Shown here: positions 10,309 to 16,991 of the stretch, in pieces
Position numbering within the stretch: the first letter of the stretch is position 1
Layout: the number at the start of each line of letters is the position of its first letter
Source of the DNA: Mycobacteriaceae bacterium
Lineage (GTDB): Bacteria > Actinomycetota > Actinomycetes > Mycobacteriales > Mycobacteriaceae
Length of the DNA stretch: 64,000 bases
NCBI GenBank assembly: GCA_029977845.1
Contig: JAPOKC010000003.1
Coordinates: 1 to 64,000 of the forward strand
Direction of reading: 5' to 3'
Translations under genes and position numbers: made by a program
Notes under the pieces: model-generated
Seen by the model: the letters and a program-made list of their open reading frames with translations, nothing else
Database searches by the model: none
Told to the model about the DNA's origin: nothing

Positions 10309-10902
10309 GTGGACGTGAGCGTCGGGAACCATCGGTTGATCCTGCTTCGCCACGGTGAAACCGAATGGTCGCTCAACGGCAAGCACACCGGCCGCACCGA
10401 TCTGGACCTCACCGAGGTGGGACGCGAGCAGGCCCGCCGGGCCGCGCTGACCCTGGCGCGCCTGAAACTGGACAACCCGCTGGTGGTCAGCAGCCCGCGT
10501 AAACGGGCGCTGGTCACCGCCGAACTGGCCGGCTTGCACGTCGATGAGGTGTCCCCGCTGCTGGCGGAGTGGGACTACGGCGACTACGAGGGCATGACCA
10601 CCCACGACATCCGCACCGCGACGCCCGGTTGGCTGCTGTGGACCTACGGCTGTCCCGGCGGGGAGAGCGTCGATCAGGTGAGCATGCGCGCCGATCAGGC
10701 GGTGGCCTACGGCCTGGACCACATGACCGATCGCGATGTGGTGTTCGTCAGCCACGGCCACTTCTCCCGCTCGGTGGTGACCCGCTGGGTGGAGCAACCG
10801 CTTCGTGAGGGCGCCCGCTACGGGTTCGGCACTGCGACGGTTGCGGTGTGCGGGTTCGAGTACGGGCTGCGCCAACTGTCGGCGCTGGGCCTCACCGCGT
10901 GA
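10309..10902 (+). CDS. gpm2: Histidine-phosphatase superfamily protein (Gpm2-like acid phosphatase)
   Basis: 197 residues. The RHG motif LRHGETEW contains the phosphorylated His15; EWDYGDYEG and the second catalytic His in FVSHGHFSR complete the site. Annotated historically as phosphoglycerate mutase 2, but Rv3214 was reported to act as a phosphatase, which fits the short 200-residue form. The start is GTG 10309; GTG 10315 is an equally plausible start. The TGA overlaps the entC start, so the two are coupled. Confidence 0.85.
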   Translation: MDVSVGNHRLILLRHGETEWSLNGKHTGRTDLDLTEVGREQARRAALTLARLKLDNPLVVSSPRKRALVTAELAGLHVDEVSPLLAEWDYGDYEGMTTHDIRTATPGWLLWTYGCPGGESVDQVSMRADQAVAYGLDHMTDRDVVFVSHGHFSRSVVTRWVEQPLREGARYGFGTATVAVCGFEYGLRQLSALGLTA

Positions 10903-11984
10903 GCGCAGCACCGTCCTTCGTGCTGAGCGGTGCTGCCGGCACTCTCGTCGCGACCGGATCCCGCGCCCGCTTCGACGACGTCACCGCGGCGGCTTCGGCA
11001 TTGCGCACCGGCGCGGCGGCGATGGTGGTGGGCGCACTGCCCTTCGACATTCGCCAACCCGCCGCTCTGCTGGAGCCGGCCGACATCGGCCATACGCTGC
11101 CGCCCCGGCCTGCCGCGGCGTTGCCCGCCGTCCGGATCGTCGGGACCATGCCCGACCGCACGACCCACCGATCCCGCATCGATGCCGCGCTTCGCCGCCT
11201 GCGCGATGACGAAAACCCTTTGCAGAAGGTCGTTCTGGCACGCGCGCTGCAACTGGTTGCCGACGGACCACTGGATCCGGTTGCCATCCTGCACCGGCTG
11301 ATCGAAGCCGATCCGGGGGCGACCGCCTACCTGGCCGACCTGTCGCCTGCCGGGTACGAAGGCGCCGTACTGCTCGGCGCCAGCCCCGAACTGCTGGTGG
11401 CCCGCACCGGCGACGTGGTGAGCGCTCAGCCGTTCGCCGGGTCGGCGCCGCGATCGGCCGATCCAGACGTCGATGCCGCCAACGCCGCCGCACTGGCCGA
11501 TTCGTCCAAGAACCGCCATGAGCACCGGCTCGTGATCGACACCGTGCGCGCCGCGCTGGAACCACTGTGCAGCGAGCTGGACATCGCAGTCGAGCCACAA
11601 CTGAGCAGAACCGCCGCAGTCTGGCATCTGAGCACCCCGATCCGCGGTCGCCTGCGCGAAACGTCGACCACTGCAATGGATCTGGCGCTGGTGCTGCATC
11701 CGACCCCGGCCGTCGGGGGTGTGCCCACCGCCGCCGCGGTGGATCTGATCGCCGATCTCGAGGGTGATCGGGGCTTCTATGCCGGGGCGGTCGGCTGGTG
11801 TGACGCCCGCGGCGACGGACGCTGGATGGTGGCGATCCGCGGCGCGCAACTGTCGGCGGACCGGCGCACTGCTCTGGCAACGGCCGGCGGCGGCATCGTC
11901 GCCGAATCCGACGCGGATGACGAAGTCGCCGAGACCACGACGAAATTCCGAACGATTCTGACCGCACTGGGGGTACCGGAGTGA
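10899..11984 (+). CDS. entC: Isochorismate synthase EntC
   Basis: 361 residues of the chorismate-binding family. The second half contains ENPLQKVVLAR, LGASPELLVAR, the conserved FAGSAPRS loop, HEHRLVID, HPTPAVGGVPT and FYAGAVGW, all typical of isochorismate and salicylate synthases. It converts chorismate to isochorismate for menaquinone or mycobactin-type siderophores. The GTG start overlaps the upstream TGA (GTGA), and its own TGA overlaps the acetyltransferase GTG. Confidence 0.9.
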   Translation: MSAAPSFVLSGAAGTLVATGSRARFDDVTAAASALRTGAAAMVVGALPFDIRQPAALLEPADIGHTLPPRPAAALPAVRIVGTMPDRTTHRSRIDAALRRLRDDENPLQKVVLARALQLVADGPLDPVAILHRLIEADPGATAYLADLSPAGYEGAVLLGASPELLVARTGDVVSAQPFAGSAPRSADPDVDAANAAALADSSKNRHEHRLVIDTVRAALEPLCSELDIAVEPQLSRTAAVWHLSTPIRGRLRETSTTAMDLALVLHPTPAVGGVPTAAAVDLIADLEGDRGFYAGAVGWCDARGDGRWMVAIRGAQLSADRRTALATAGGGIVAESDADDEVAETTTKFRTILTALGVPE

Positions 11985-12478
11985 ACAAGCGTGCGAACAC
12001 CGTGATCCGCGCCGCGCGGCCGGACGATGTGCCTGAGATCGTGGCGATGATCTATGAGCTCGCCGACTTCGAGCAAGCACCCGAGCACTGCACGGTGACC
12101 GAAAGTCAGATCAGCGCAGCGCTTTTCGGCGATGACCCGGTGGCGCACTGTCTCATCGGAGAGCCGGACGGCAACATCGCGGCGATGGCGTTGTGGTTCC
12201 GCAACTTCTCCACCTGGGATGGGGTGGCCGGTATCCACCTGGAGGATCTGTTCGTCCGGGAGAAGTTCCGCCGCAGAGGGCTGGCCCGCAAGCTGCTGGC
12301 CGCACTGGCCCGCGAGTGCGTCGACAACGGCTACAGCCGATTGAGTTGGGCGGTGCTGGACTGGAATGTCAATGCGATCGCGCTGTACGACTCGGTAGGC
12401 GGCAAACAGCTCTCGGAGTGGATCACCTATCGGGTGTCGGGCTCGGACCTGTCCGCGCTGGCACTCGAATCCCCGTGA
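11981..12478 (+). CDS. GNAT-family N-acetyltransferase
   Basis: 165 residues. The acetyl-CoA loop is FRRRGLARKLL, preceded by the strand IHLEDLFV and followed by SWAVLDWNVNAIALYDSVGG. This last segment is characteristic of diamine (spermidine/spermine-type) acetyltransferases. The substrate is unproven. It is coupled to entC by a GTGA overlap. The 3' end overlaps the convergent membrane-protein gene by 52 bases. Confidence 0.85.
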   Translation: MNKRANTVIRAARPDDVPEIVAMIYELADFEQAPEHCTVTESQISAALFGDDPVAHCLIGEPDGNIAAMALWFRNFSTWDGVAGIHLEDLFVREKFRRRGLARKLLAALARECVDNGYSRLSWAVLDWNVNAIALYDSVGGKQLSEWITYRVSGSDLSALALESP

Positions 12479-12849
12479 GTCAGCCACTGCAGGGTCGCCG
12501 GGCTGAACAGCAACACCAGAATCAGCACGGCCACCACCGCCAGCGGAACGGCATAGCCCCACTGATGGGACTCGGCCATGTACCAGGCCACCGGCAACAA
12601 CAGCAGTTGGGCGAACACCGAGAGACCCCGGCCCGACCGGCGGCCGGTCCACAGCGCCCAGGCCGCCGCCAGCAGGGCGGCGCCCAGCACCGTGATCGTC
12701 GCCCCGGTTCCGAAGCCGTTGACGATGTGCTGATCGGCGCCGGCCAGTCCGCGTACCACCAGCACCACCGCCATGACGATGGCCGCGGCACCCTGCAGAC
12801 CTACCAGGACGGCCGCCTGACGCACCGTCGCGGGGGCGGGAACTGTCAT
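12427..12849 (-). CDS. Small four-helix membrane protein (Rv3217c-like)
   Basis: 140 residues with four predicted transmembrane segments (about 12-34, 46-66, 76-92, 98-116) and a short polar C-terminus. No catalytic motif is recognised; function unknown. It overlaps the convergent acetyltransferase by 52 bases at its 3' end, and its ATG overlaps the upstream DUF222 fragment by 4 bases, so it is probably translated from that transcript. Confidence 0.75.
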   Translation of the reverse strand: MTVPAPATVRQAAVLVGLQGAAAIVMAVVLVVRGLAGADQHIVNGFGTGATITVLGAALLAAAWALWTGRRSGRGLSVFAQLLLLPVAWYMAESHQWGYAVPLAVVAVLILVLLFSPATLQWLTHGDSSASADRSEPDTR

Positions 12850-13169
12850 GCCCCGACCCTAAGGCGACCGTCACCGCCCTTCGCGTCGGCCCGGCGCGCG
12901 CTGCGCACCGCCCCGGGATCGAGTTCGCGGATCCACCCGTCGATGAGTTCGGCGACCTGCTCCCAGCTCATCTGGTTCCAGCCCGGCGCGAACCGGGCCA
13001 GCTGGCCGTCGATCAGGGCCAGCACGTCCGGGTCGGCGATCAGACCGGTGCGGAAGGCCACGGTGGCGAAGATCCGGAAGTCGACCCGGCCGGCGGCGAA
13101 CACCGCGGCCAGCTTCGGCAGGCGCTCCTCGGCCCGGCGGGAGACGGACATTTCAGATTCATCGAACAT
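12846..13169 (-). CDS. Short DUF222 (13E12-type) protein, remnant
   Basis: 107 residues. ERLPKLAAVFAAGRVDFRIF, LIADPDVLALIDGQLARFAP and ELIDGWIRELDPGAV match the middle of the DUF222 domain of 13E12-repeat HNH endonucleases. Those proteins are normally 400-500 residues. The N-terminal part of DUF222 and the HNH nuclease are missing. It keeps its own TATCCT box 7 bases before ATG and is coupled to the membrane-protein gene, so it may still be expressed. Either a decayed mobile-type gene or a reused DNA-binding fragment. Confidence 0.65.
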   Translation of the reverse strand: MFDESEMSVSRRAEERLPKLAAVFAAGRVDFRIFATVAFRTGLIADPDVLALIDGQLARFAPGWNQMSWEQVAELIDGWIRELDPGAVRSARRADAKGGDGRLRVGA

Positions 13170-13176
13170 AGATTCG

Positions 13177-13182
13177 AGGATA
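13177..13182 (-). promoter_or_regulatory. -10 box TATCCT, leaderless promoter of the DUF222 fragment
   Basis: Minus-strand TATCCT is followed after 7 bases by ATG 13169, with no ribosome site between them. Confidence 0.45.
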
Positions 13183-13224
13183 CCGGCGGACGTTGATACG
13201 TTCGGCCTCGATTTGATTGCGATC

Positions 13225-13230
13225 TAGGCT
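13225..13230 (+). promoter_or_regulatory. -10 box TAGGCT, leaderless promoter of the DAGK-like gene
   Basis: TAGGCT is followed after 8 bases by GTG 13239. There is no Shine-Dalgarno. Confidence 0.45.
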
Positions 13231-13238
13231 CATCACTC

Positions 13239-14204
13239 GTGCGGGCCGTGCTGATCGTCAACCCCAATGCCACCTCGACGACGCCCGCCGGCCGCGACCT
13301 GCTGGCCCACGCCCTGGAGAGCCGGGTCGACCTCACCGTCGCCCACACCGATCGCCGCGGCCACGCCATCGAGATCGCCGAGGCGGCCGCCGCCGAGGGG
13401 ATCGACGTGATCATCGTGCACGGCGGCGACGGAACGGTGAACGAGGTGGTCAACGGCCTGCTGGGCAAGCCGGGCCAGCCCCGGCCGCCCGTCGACCGAT
13501 TGCCGGCCGTCTCGGTGGTGCCCGGCGGATCGGCCAACGTCTTCGCCCGCGCCCTGGGCATCAGCTCCGACCCTGCCGAGGCCACCAATCAGCTGATCGA
13601 CCTGATCAGCGCCCATCAAGCCGGGACACCCTGGCGCCGGATCGGCCTGATGGACTGCGGCGAGCGCTGGGCGGTGTTCACCGCCGGCATGGGTGTCGAC
13701 GGCGACGTGGTGGCGGCCGTGGAGGCACAGCGGGCCAAGGGCCGCAAGGTCACCGCCGGGCGCTACATGCGGGTGGCATTCCGCGAGATGCTGGCCAGCG
13801 CTCGGGAAGAACCCCTGCTCACGGCACATCTGCCCGAACGCAATCCGATCCGAGGGGTGCACTTCGCCTTCATCTCCAACGCCAGCCCGTGGACCTACGC
13901 CGGCACCCGGCCGGTGTGGACCAATCCGGGCACCACATTCGACACCGGCCTGGGGATATTCGCCGTCACGAGTATGAACTTCGCGGCGAATTTGTTGCTG
14001 CTGCGACGGATGTTGTCGAAAAAGGCGAATATCAAGGCCAAGCACCTGATCCGCGAGGACAACCTGCCGTGGGTGCGCATCACCGCCTCCGCACCGGTCT
14101 CCTGCCAGGTGGACGGAGATTTCCTGGGACTGCGCGATGAGATGAACTTCACGTCGGTCCCAGACGCGGTCGCAGTGGTCGCTCCCCCGCCGGAAACCTT
14201 CTGA
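13239..14204 (+). CDS. Diacylglycerol/lipid kinase family protein
   Basis: 321 residues (Rv3218). VLIVNPNAT at the N-terminus, the catalytic-domain signature IIVHGGDGTVNEVVNGL (about 58-74) and VVPGGSANVFARALG define the DAGK/sphingosine-kinase-like fold. A second beta-sandwich domain ends with SCQVDGDFLG. It should phosphorylate a membrane lipid with ATP; the substrate is not readable from sequence. The GTG start at 13239 is leaderless by its TAGGCT box. Confidence 0.88.
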   Translation: MRAVLIVNPNATSTTPAGRDLLAHALESRVDLTVAHTDRRGHAIEIAEAAAAEGIDVIIVHGGDGTVNEVVNGLLGKPGQPRPPVDRLPAVSVVPGGSANVFARALGISSDPAEATNQLIDLISAHQAGTPWRRIGLMDCGERWAVFTAGMGVDGDVVAAVEAQRAKGRKVTAGRYMRVAFREMLASAREEPLLTAHLPERNPIRGVHFAFISNASPWTYAGTRPVWTNPGTTFDTGLGIFAVTSMNFAANLLLLRRMLSKKANIKAKHLIREDNLPWVRITASAPVSCQVDGDFLGLRDEMNFTSVPDAVAVVAPPPETF

Positions 14205-14253
14205 GCTGGGGTTATCGCCGGAAACGTCGCGATCCAGACGCGAAAACGCCGTA

Positions 14254-14264
14254 GTGTAATACAC
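14254..14264. promoter_or_regulatory. Palindrome in the whiB1 upstream region
   Basis: GTGTAATACAC is a 5-bp inverted repeat around one A, 50 bases after the kinase stop and about 210 bases before whiB1. It could bind a dimeric regulator; nothing else supports this. Confidence 0.25.
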
Positions 14265-14295
14265 CGGGGTGGACTTCAACCAAATCGGGCGGCAG

Positions 14296-14333
14296 AGTGA
14301 CGTTGCTTACGGTTCGCCGGACTTCCCTTGACA
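14296..14333 (+). promoter_or_regulatory. whiB1 promoter with CRP-like site and TTGACA
   Basis: AGTGACGTTGCTTACG (14296-14311) resembles the mycobacterial CRP (Rv3676) site TGTGA-N6-TCACA and shares its outer bases with the known M. tuberculosis whiB1 site as I remember it. A consensus -35 TTGACA follows at 14328-14333. If the start is about 30 bases further on, the CRP-like site would be centred near -60, as in M. tuberculosis. The -10 is weak (CATCGT, 14353-14358). Confidence 0.45.
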
Positions 14334-14379
14334 ACCGTCGGGGCTGTGAAACCATCGTTGGTAACAGTGCAACAACATT

Positions 14380-14445
14380 TGTGTGCGCAGGCGTTATCAG
14401 CCCAGGCTGGACGGGGGATTTTCCCGCGGTTTTGCTGCGCACACA
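14380..14445 (+). promoter_or_regulatory. Branched stem-loop in the whiB1 leader
   Basis: TGTGTGCGCAG (14380-14390) pairs perfectly with CTGCGCACACA (14435-14445). The enclosed 44 bases hold two smaller stems, CAGC/GCTG (14398-14409) and CGGG/CCCG (14412-14426), so the RNA could form a multi-branch junction. The structure ends 6 bases before the ribosome site GAGGAG and could control its access. Confidence 0.5.
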
Positions 14446-14465
14446 GTACTAGAGGAGATGCTGAA

Positions 14466-14720
14466 ATGGATTGGCGCCACAAGGCGGTCTGTCGGGACGA
14501 GGATCCGGAGCTGTTCTTCCCGGTTGGGAACAGTGGACCCGCTCTTGCCCAGATCGCTGACGCGAAGCTCGTCTGCAACCGGTGCTCGGTGGTTACCGAG
14601 TGCCTGACGTGGGCGCTGGATTCGGGTCAGGACGCCGGTGTCTGGGGCGGAATGAGCGAGGACGAGCGTCGCGCGCTCAAGCGCCGCAACGCCCGGACCA
14701 GGGCCCGCACCGGAGTCTGA
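14466..14720 (+). CDS. whiB1: WhiB1 iron-sulfur transcriptional regulator
   Basis: 84 residues. Four Cys (9, 37, 40, 46) in the C-x27-C-x2-C-x5-C arrangement bind a [4Fe-4S] cluster that reacts with NO. GVWGG is the WhiB turn motif, followed by the basic DNA-binding tail RRALKRRNARTRART. Length and Cys positions equal those of M. tuberculosis WhiB1, an essential SigA-binding protein. ATG 14466 is preceded by GAGGAG. The frame is open 46 codons further upstream but through leader structure, so the short form was kept. Confidence 0.95.
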   Translation: MDWRHKAVCRDEDPELFFPVGNSGPALAQIADAKLVCNRCSVVTECLTWALDSGQDAGVWGGMSEDERRALKRRNARTRARTGV

Positions 14721-14738
14721 CACCTCCGAAGACGAATC

Positions 14739-14775
14739 AGTCGCGGCCCTGAGAGATCGGGGCCGCGACTTTTTT
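14739..14775 (+). terminator. Intrinsic terminator of whiB1
   Basis: AGTCGCGGCCC and GGGCCGCGACT form a perfect 11-bp stem with a 10-base loop, followed by six T. It lies 18 bases after the whiB1 stop and reaches into the last codon of the convergent pdtaS. Confidence 0.9.
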
Positions 14776-16163
14776 CATGCCTGTCTTTTGCGACCCAGAG
14801 GCACCCGCAGCAGCACGTCGGTGCCGCCATCGGCGGCCTGGCGCATCTGCAGCGTCCCGTCGAGCTCCGCCGAGACCAGGGTCCGGACGATCTGCAGCCC
14901 GAGCTGCTCTGAGCTCTCCAGACTGAAGTCGCTCGGCAACCCGTGGCCGTCGTCGTGCACCACGATGTCCAGCCAGCGGGCCGACCGCTCAGCCCGGATG
15001 ATGACCGATCCCCGCTTGTCGGCGGGGTCGAAGGCATGCTGGATGGCGTTCTGGACCAACTCGGTGACCACCATGACCAGCGGGGTGGCCCGGGCGGCGT
15101 CGAGCACACCCATCGAGCCCTCCCGCCGGATCTGCAACGGGGAATCGACTCGGGCCACGTCGTTCATATTCGGCAGGATGCGGTCGATCACCACGTCGAG
15201 GTCGACCTCCTCGTCGACCGACAGCGACAGCGCGTCGTGCACCTGGGCGATGGCGGCCACCCGGCGCACCGACTCCATCAGTGCGTCGCGGGCCTCCGGG
15301 CTGCGCCGGGCCTGCAGCCTCAGCAGCGCCGCCACGGTCTGCAGGTTGTTCTTCACCCGGTGGTGGATCTCCCGGATGGTGGCGTCCTTGGACAGCAGCG
15401 CGCGGTCGCGGCGCTTGACCTCGGTGACATCGCGGATCAGCACCGCCGCGCCTGCGGAGTGCCCGAGCGGCAGGGTGCGCAGCAGAACCACCGCCCCGTC
15501 GGCGTCGACCTCCAGACGCATCCCCGGACCGCCGGCCAGCGAATCGCGGAAGTGCCCGCTGAGCTCCTTGGCCTCGAACGGGTCGGAGATCAGCGGCCGG
15601 GTGACGGCCACCAGGTTGTGGCCCTCCAACTCCGAGGACAGGCCCATCCGGTGGTAGGCCGACAGCGCGTTGGGGCTGGCGTAGGTGACGGTGCCCTCGC
15701 CGTCGAGACGGATGAAACCGTCACCGACCCGCGGGCTGGACATCGACAGCGCCGAGGCCCCGGTATCCGGGAAGCTGCCCTCAGAGACCATGTCCAGCAG
15801 GTGGCCGGCGCAGTCCAGGTAGGCCTTCTCCAGCCGCGAGGAGGTTCGCCTGCCGTCCCGGGCGGTCTGATGGGTCAGCAGGGCGACCTCCCGGCCCTGG
15901 TAGCGCACCGGCACGGCCCCGAGCAGGCCCTCCTCGGCGACCGAGGTGCCCACGGCGTCCTTGATCAGCAGGGTGGCCGCGGTGTTGGGCCGGCATTGGG
16001 CCACGCAGACCACGGTGCCGTCGTCGCGGCGGACCCACATGAGGTAGTCGCCGAAGGACATGTCGGCCAGCAGTTGCCACTCGCTGACCAGGGCGTGTAG
16101 GTGATCGACCGCACTGCCGGGCAGGACGGTGTGCTCGGCGAGCAGGTCACCGAGGGTGGACAC
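14775..16163 (-). CDS. pdtaS: Sensor histidine kinase PdtaS
   Basis: 462 residues, cytosolic. A GAF-like domain (about 1-125) contains Cys53 and Cys57, which I recall as implicated in copper/NO sensing in M. tuberculosis. A PAS domain (about 145-250), a HisKA_2-type dimerisation helix with EIHHRVKNN (266-273) and a C-terminal HATPase (DDGHGLPSDF) follow. It signals to the RNA-binding response regulator PdtaR, encoded elsewhere. GTG 16163 lies 2 bases after the stop of the biotinyl-domain gene, so they form one operon. Confidence 0.92.
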   Translation of the reverse strand: MSTLGDLLAEHTVLPGSAVDHLHALVSEWQLLADMSFGDYLMWVRRDDGTVVCVAQCRPNTAATLLIKDAVGTSVAEEGLLGAVPVRYQGREVALLTHQTARDGRRTSSRLEKAYLDCAGHLLDMVSEGSFPDTGASALSMSSPRVGDGFIRLDGEGTVTYASPNALSAYHRMGLSSELEGHNLVAVTRPLISDPFEAKELSGHFRDSLAGGPGMRLEVDADGAVVLLRTLPLGHSAGAAVLIRDVTEVKRRDRALLSKDATIREIHHRVKNNLQTVAALLRLQARRSPEARDALMESVRRVAAIAQVHDALSLSVDEEVDLDVVIDRILPNMNDVARVDSPLQIRREGSMGVLDAARATPLVMVVTELVQNAIQHAFDPADKRGSVIIRAERSARWLDIVVHDDGHGLPSDFSLESSEQLGLQIVRTLVSAELDGTLQMRQAADGGTDVLLRVPLGRKRQA

Positions 16164-16165
16164 CG

Positions 16166-16381
16166 CTAGTCGATGACGGCGATCAGATGGCCGGCCTGGA
16201 TGACGTCGCCCACGGCGACGTTGACCTCGGTGATCGTGCCGTCGACCTCGGCGATCACCGGGATCTCCATCTTCATCGACTCCAACAGGACCAGGGTGTC
16301 GCCGACGCCGATCCGGTCGCCCTTGCTGACCACGACCTCGAGCACACTGGCCACGATCTCGGCGCGGACGTCCTCGGCCAT
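16166..16381 (-). CDS. Biotinyl/lipoyl-attachment domain protein (TB7.3-like)
   Basis: 71 residues, a free-standing biotin-carrier domain with the biotinylation motif ESMKMEIP (Lys37) and the paired beta-hairpins typical of BCCP. It corresponds to Rv3221c. The partner carboxylase is unknown. ATG 16381 is preceded by AGGAGAG. An upstream in-frame start would extend through the promoter. It is immediately followed by pdtaS, an arrangement conserved in mycobacteria. Confidence 0.9.
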   Translation of the reverse strand: MAEDVRAEIVASVLEVVVSKGDRIGVGDTLVLLESMKMEIPVIAEVDGTITEVNVAVGDVIQAGHLIAVID

Positions 16382-16415
16382 GTCACTCTCCTGGTGGGCG
16401 TAATTCCTGATGCGG

Positions 16416-16421
16416 GTTATA
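16416..16421 (-). promoter_or_regulatory. -10 box TATAAC of the TB7.3-pdtaS operon
   Basis: Minus-strand TATAAC lies 34 bases before ATG 16381, allowing a leader of about 28 bases that contains the AGGAGAG ribosome site. Confidence 0.4.
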
Positions 16422-16505
16422 TCGAACCACAACACCGGATTGGCGGGCGGTTACAGGGCCGTGCGACACTGGTGGCAATCACTTGATTTCCACGGAGGTA
16501 CTCCC

Positions 16506-16580
16506 ATGGCCAAGCGTGGCCGTAAGAAGCGCGACCGCAAGCACAGCAAGGCCAACCACGGCCGTCGCCCCAACGCCTGA
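16506..16580 (+). CDS. Ribosomal protein bL37 (24 residues)
   Basis: A 24-codon gene encoding an extremely basic peptide that starts MAKRGRKKRDRK and ends GRRPNA. It matches the mycobacterial 50S protein bL37, annotated elsewhere as AURKAIP1/COX24-domain protein, which was seen in mycobacterial ribosome structures. A strong GGAGG lies 7 bases before ATG 16506. It is divergent from TB7.3 and convergent with rshA. Short length makes it easy to miss in automatic calling. Confidence 0.88.
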   Translation: MAKRGRKKRDRKHSKANHGRRPNA

Positions 16581-16589
16581 TTTCTGAGC

Positions 16590-16615
16590 CCACCCCGCCG
16601 CCCCACCCCGCCGCC
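16590..16615. repeat. Perfect 13-bp tandem duplication, C-rich
   Basis: CCACCCCGCCGCC occurs twice head to tail directly before the left arm of the palindromic hairpin. The strand is almost free of G except in the CG steps. Confidence 0.7.
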
Positions 16616-16616
16616 A

Positions 16617-16662
16617 GTGAAGCTATCTTCACCGTCGGCGCCCAGCGTGAAGATAGCTTCAC
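16617..16662. terminator. Perfect 16-bp inverted repeat made of two palindromes
   Basis: GTGAAGCTATCTTCAC (16617-16632) and GTGAAGATAGCTTCAC (16647-16662) are exact complements across a 14-base loop. Each arm is also self-complementary (GTGAAG/CTTCAC). The RNA can fold as one long or two short hairpins, in both directions. It lies between the convergent bL37 and rshA genes, so a bidirectional terminator is likely; there is no T-tract. Confidence 0.6.
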
Positions 16663-16666
16663 GCAG

Positions 16667-16716
16667 GGCGGGCTGCGGCGGGCTGGGACGGGCTGGGGCG
16701 GGCTGAGGCGGCTGCG
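16667..16716. repeat. Imperfect 10-bp tandem repeat, G-rich
   Basis: The unit GGCTGNGGCG (16671-16680, 16681-16690, 16691-16700, 16701-16710) is repeated about four times with partial copies at each side; the second unit has GA in place of GG. It ends 2 bases before the rshA stop. Its G-rich strand faces the C-rich duplication across the hairpin. Confidence 0.6.
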
Positions 16717-16718
16717 GC

Positions 16719-16991
16719 CTAAAGCTCGTAGCGCCGGATGATCGTGGTCCGGCTGATCTCCATCCGAACCCGCGCCACCAGGTGATCGGGTGCCTTCTCC
16801 CCGCTGCACTTGGTGGCGATGAGATTCTTGATCCGCTCCTCCACGCCGTAATGGCGCAGGCAGGCCGGGCACTGCTCGAGGTGGCGGCGCAGCCGGTCGG
16901 TCTCGGATTCGGTGCACTCGCCGTCGAGCAGCATCCACACCTCGGCCATCACCACCGCGCAGTCGGTGTGGCCCTCGTCGGGATCGGTCAT
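16719..16991 (-). CDS. rshA: Anti-sigma factor RshA
   Basis: 90 residues with the zinc-binding anti-sigma motif HLEQCPAC (His37, Cys41, Cys44). These bind zinc and switch on disulfide stress, releasing SigH. The C-terminal RTTIIRR is also typical of RshA. It binds SigH in the cytoplasm. ATG 16991 overlaps the sigH TGA by one base (TGATG); a GTG one codon earlier is possible. Translational coupling keeps the two proteins balanced. Confidence 0.92.
   Translation of the reverse strand: MTDPDEGHTDCAVVMAEVWMLLDGECTESETDRLRRHLEQCPACLRHYGVEERIKNLIATKCSGEKAPDHLVARVRMEISRTTIIRRYEL

Noticed and set aside
12846..13169. Intact 13E12 mobile element
   Set aside because: Only a DUF222 segment is present; no HNH domain or flanking repeats were seen.
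14328..14465. N-terminal extension of WhiB1 by 46 codons
   Set aside because: The frame is open, but the sequence is structured leader; GAGGAG and the 84-residue family length support ATG 14466.
16590..16716. CRISPR-like array
   Set aside because: Repeats are 10-13 bases, contiguous and without spacers.
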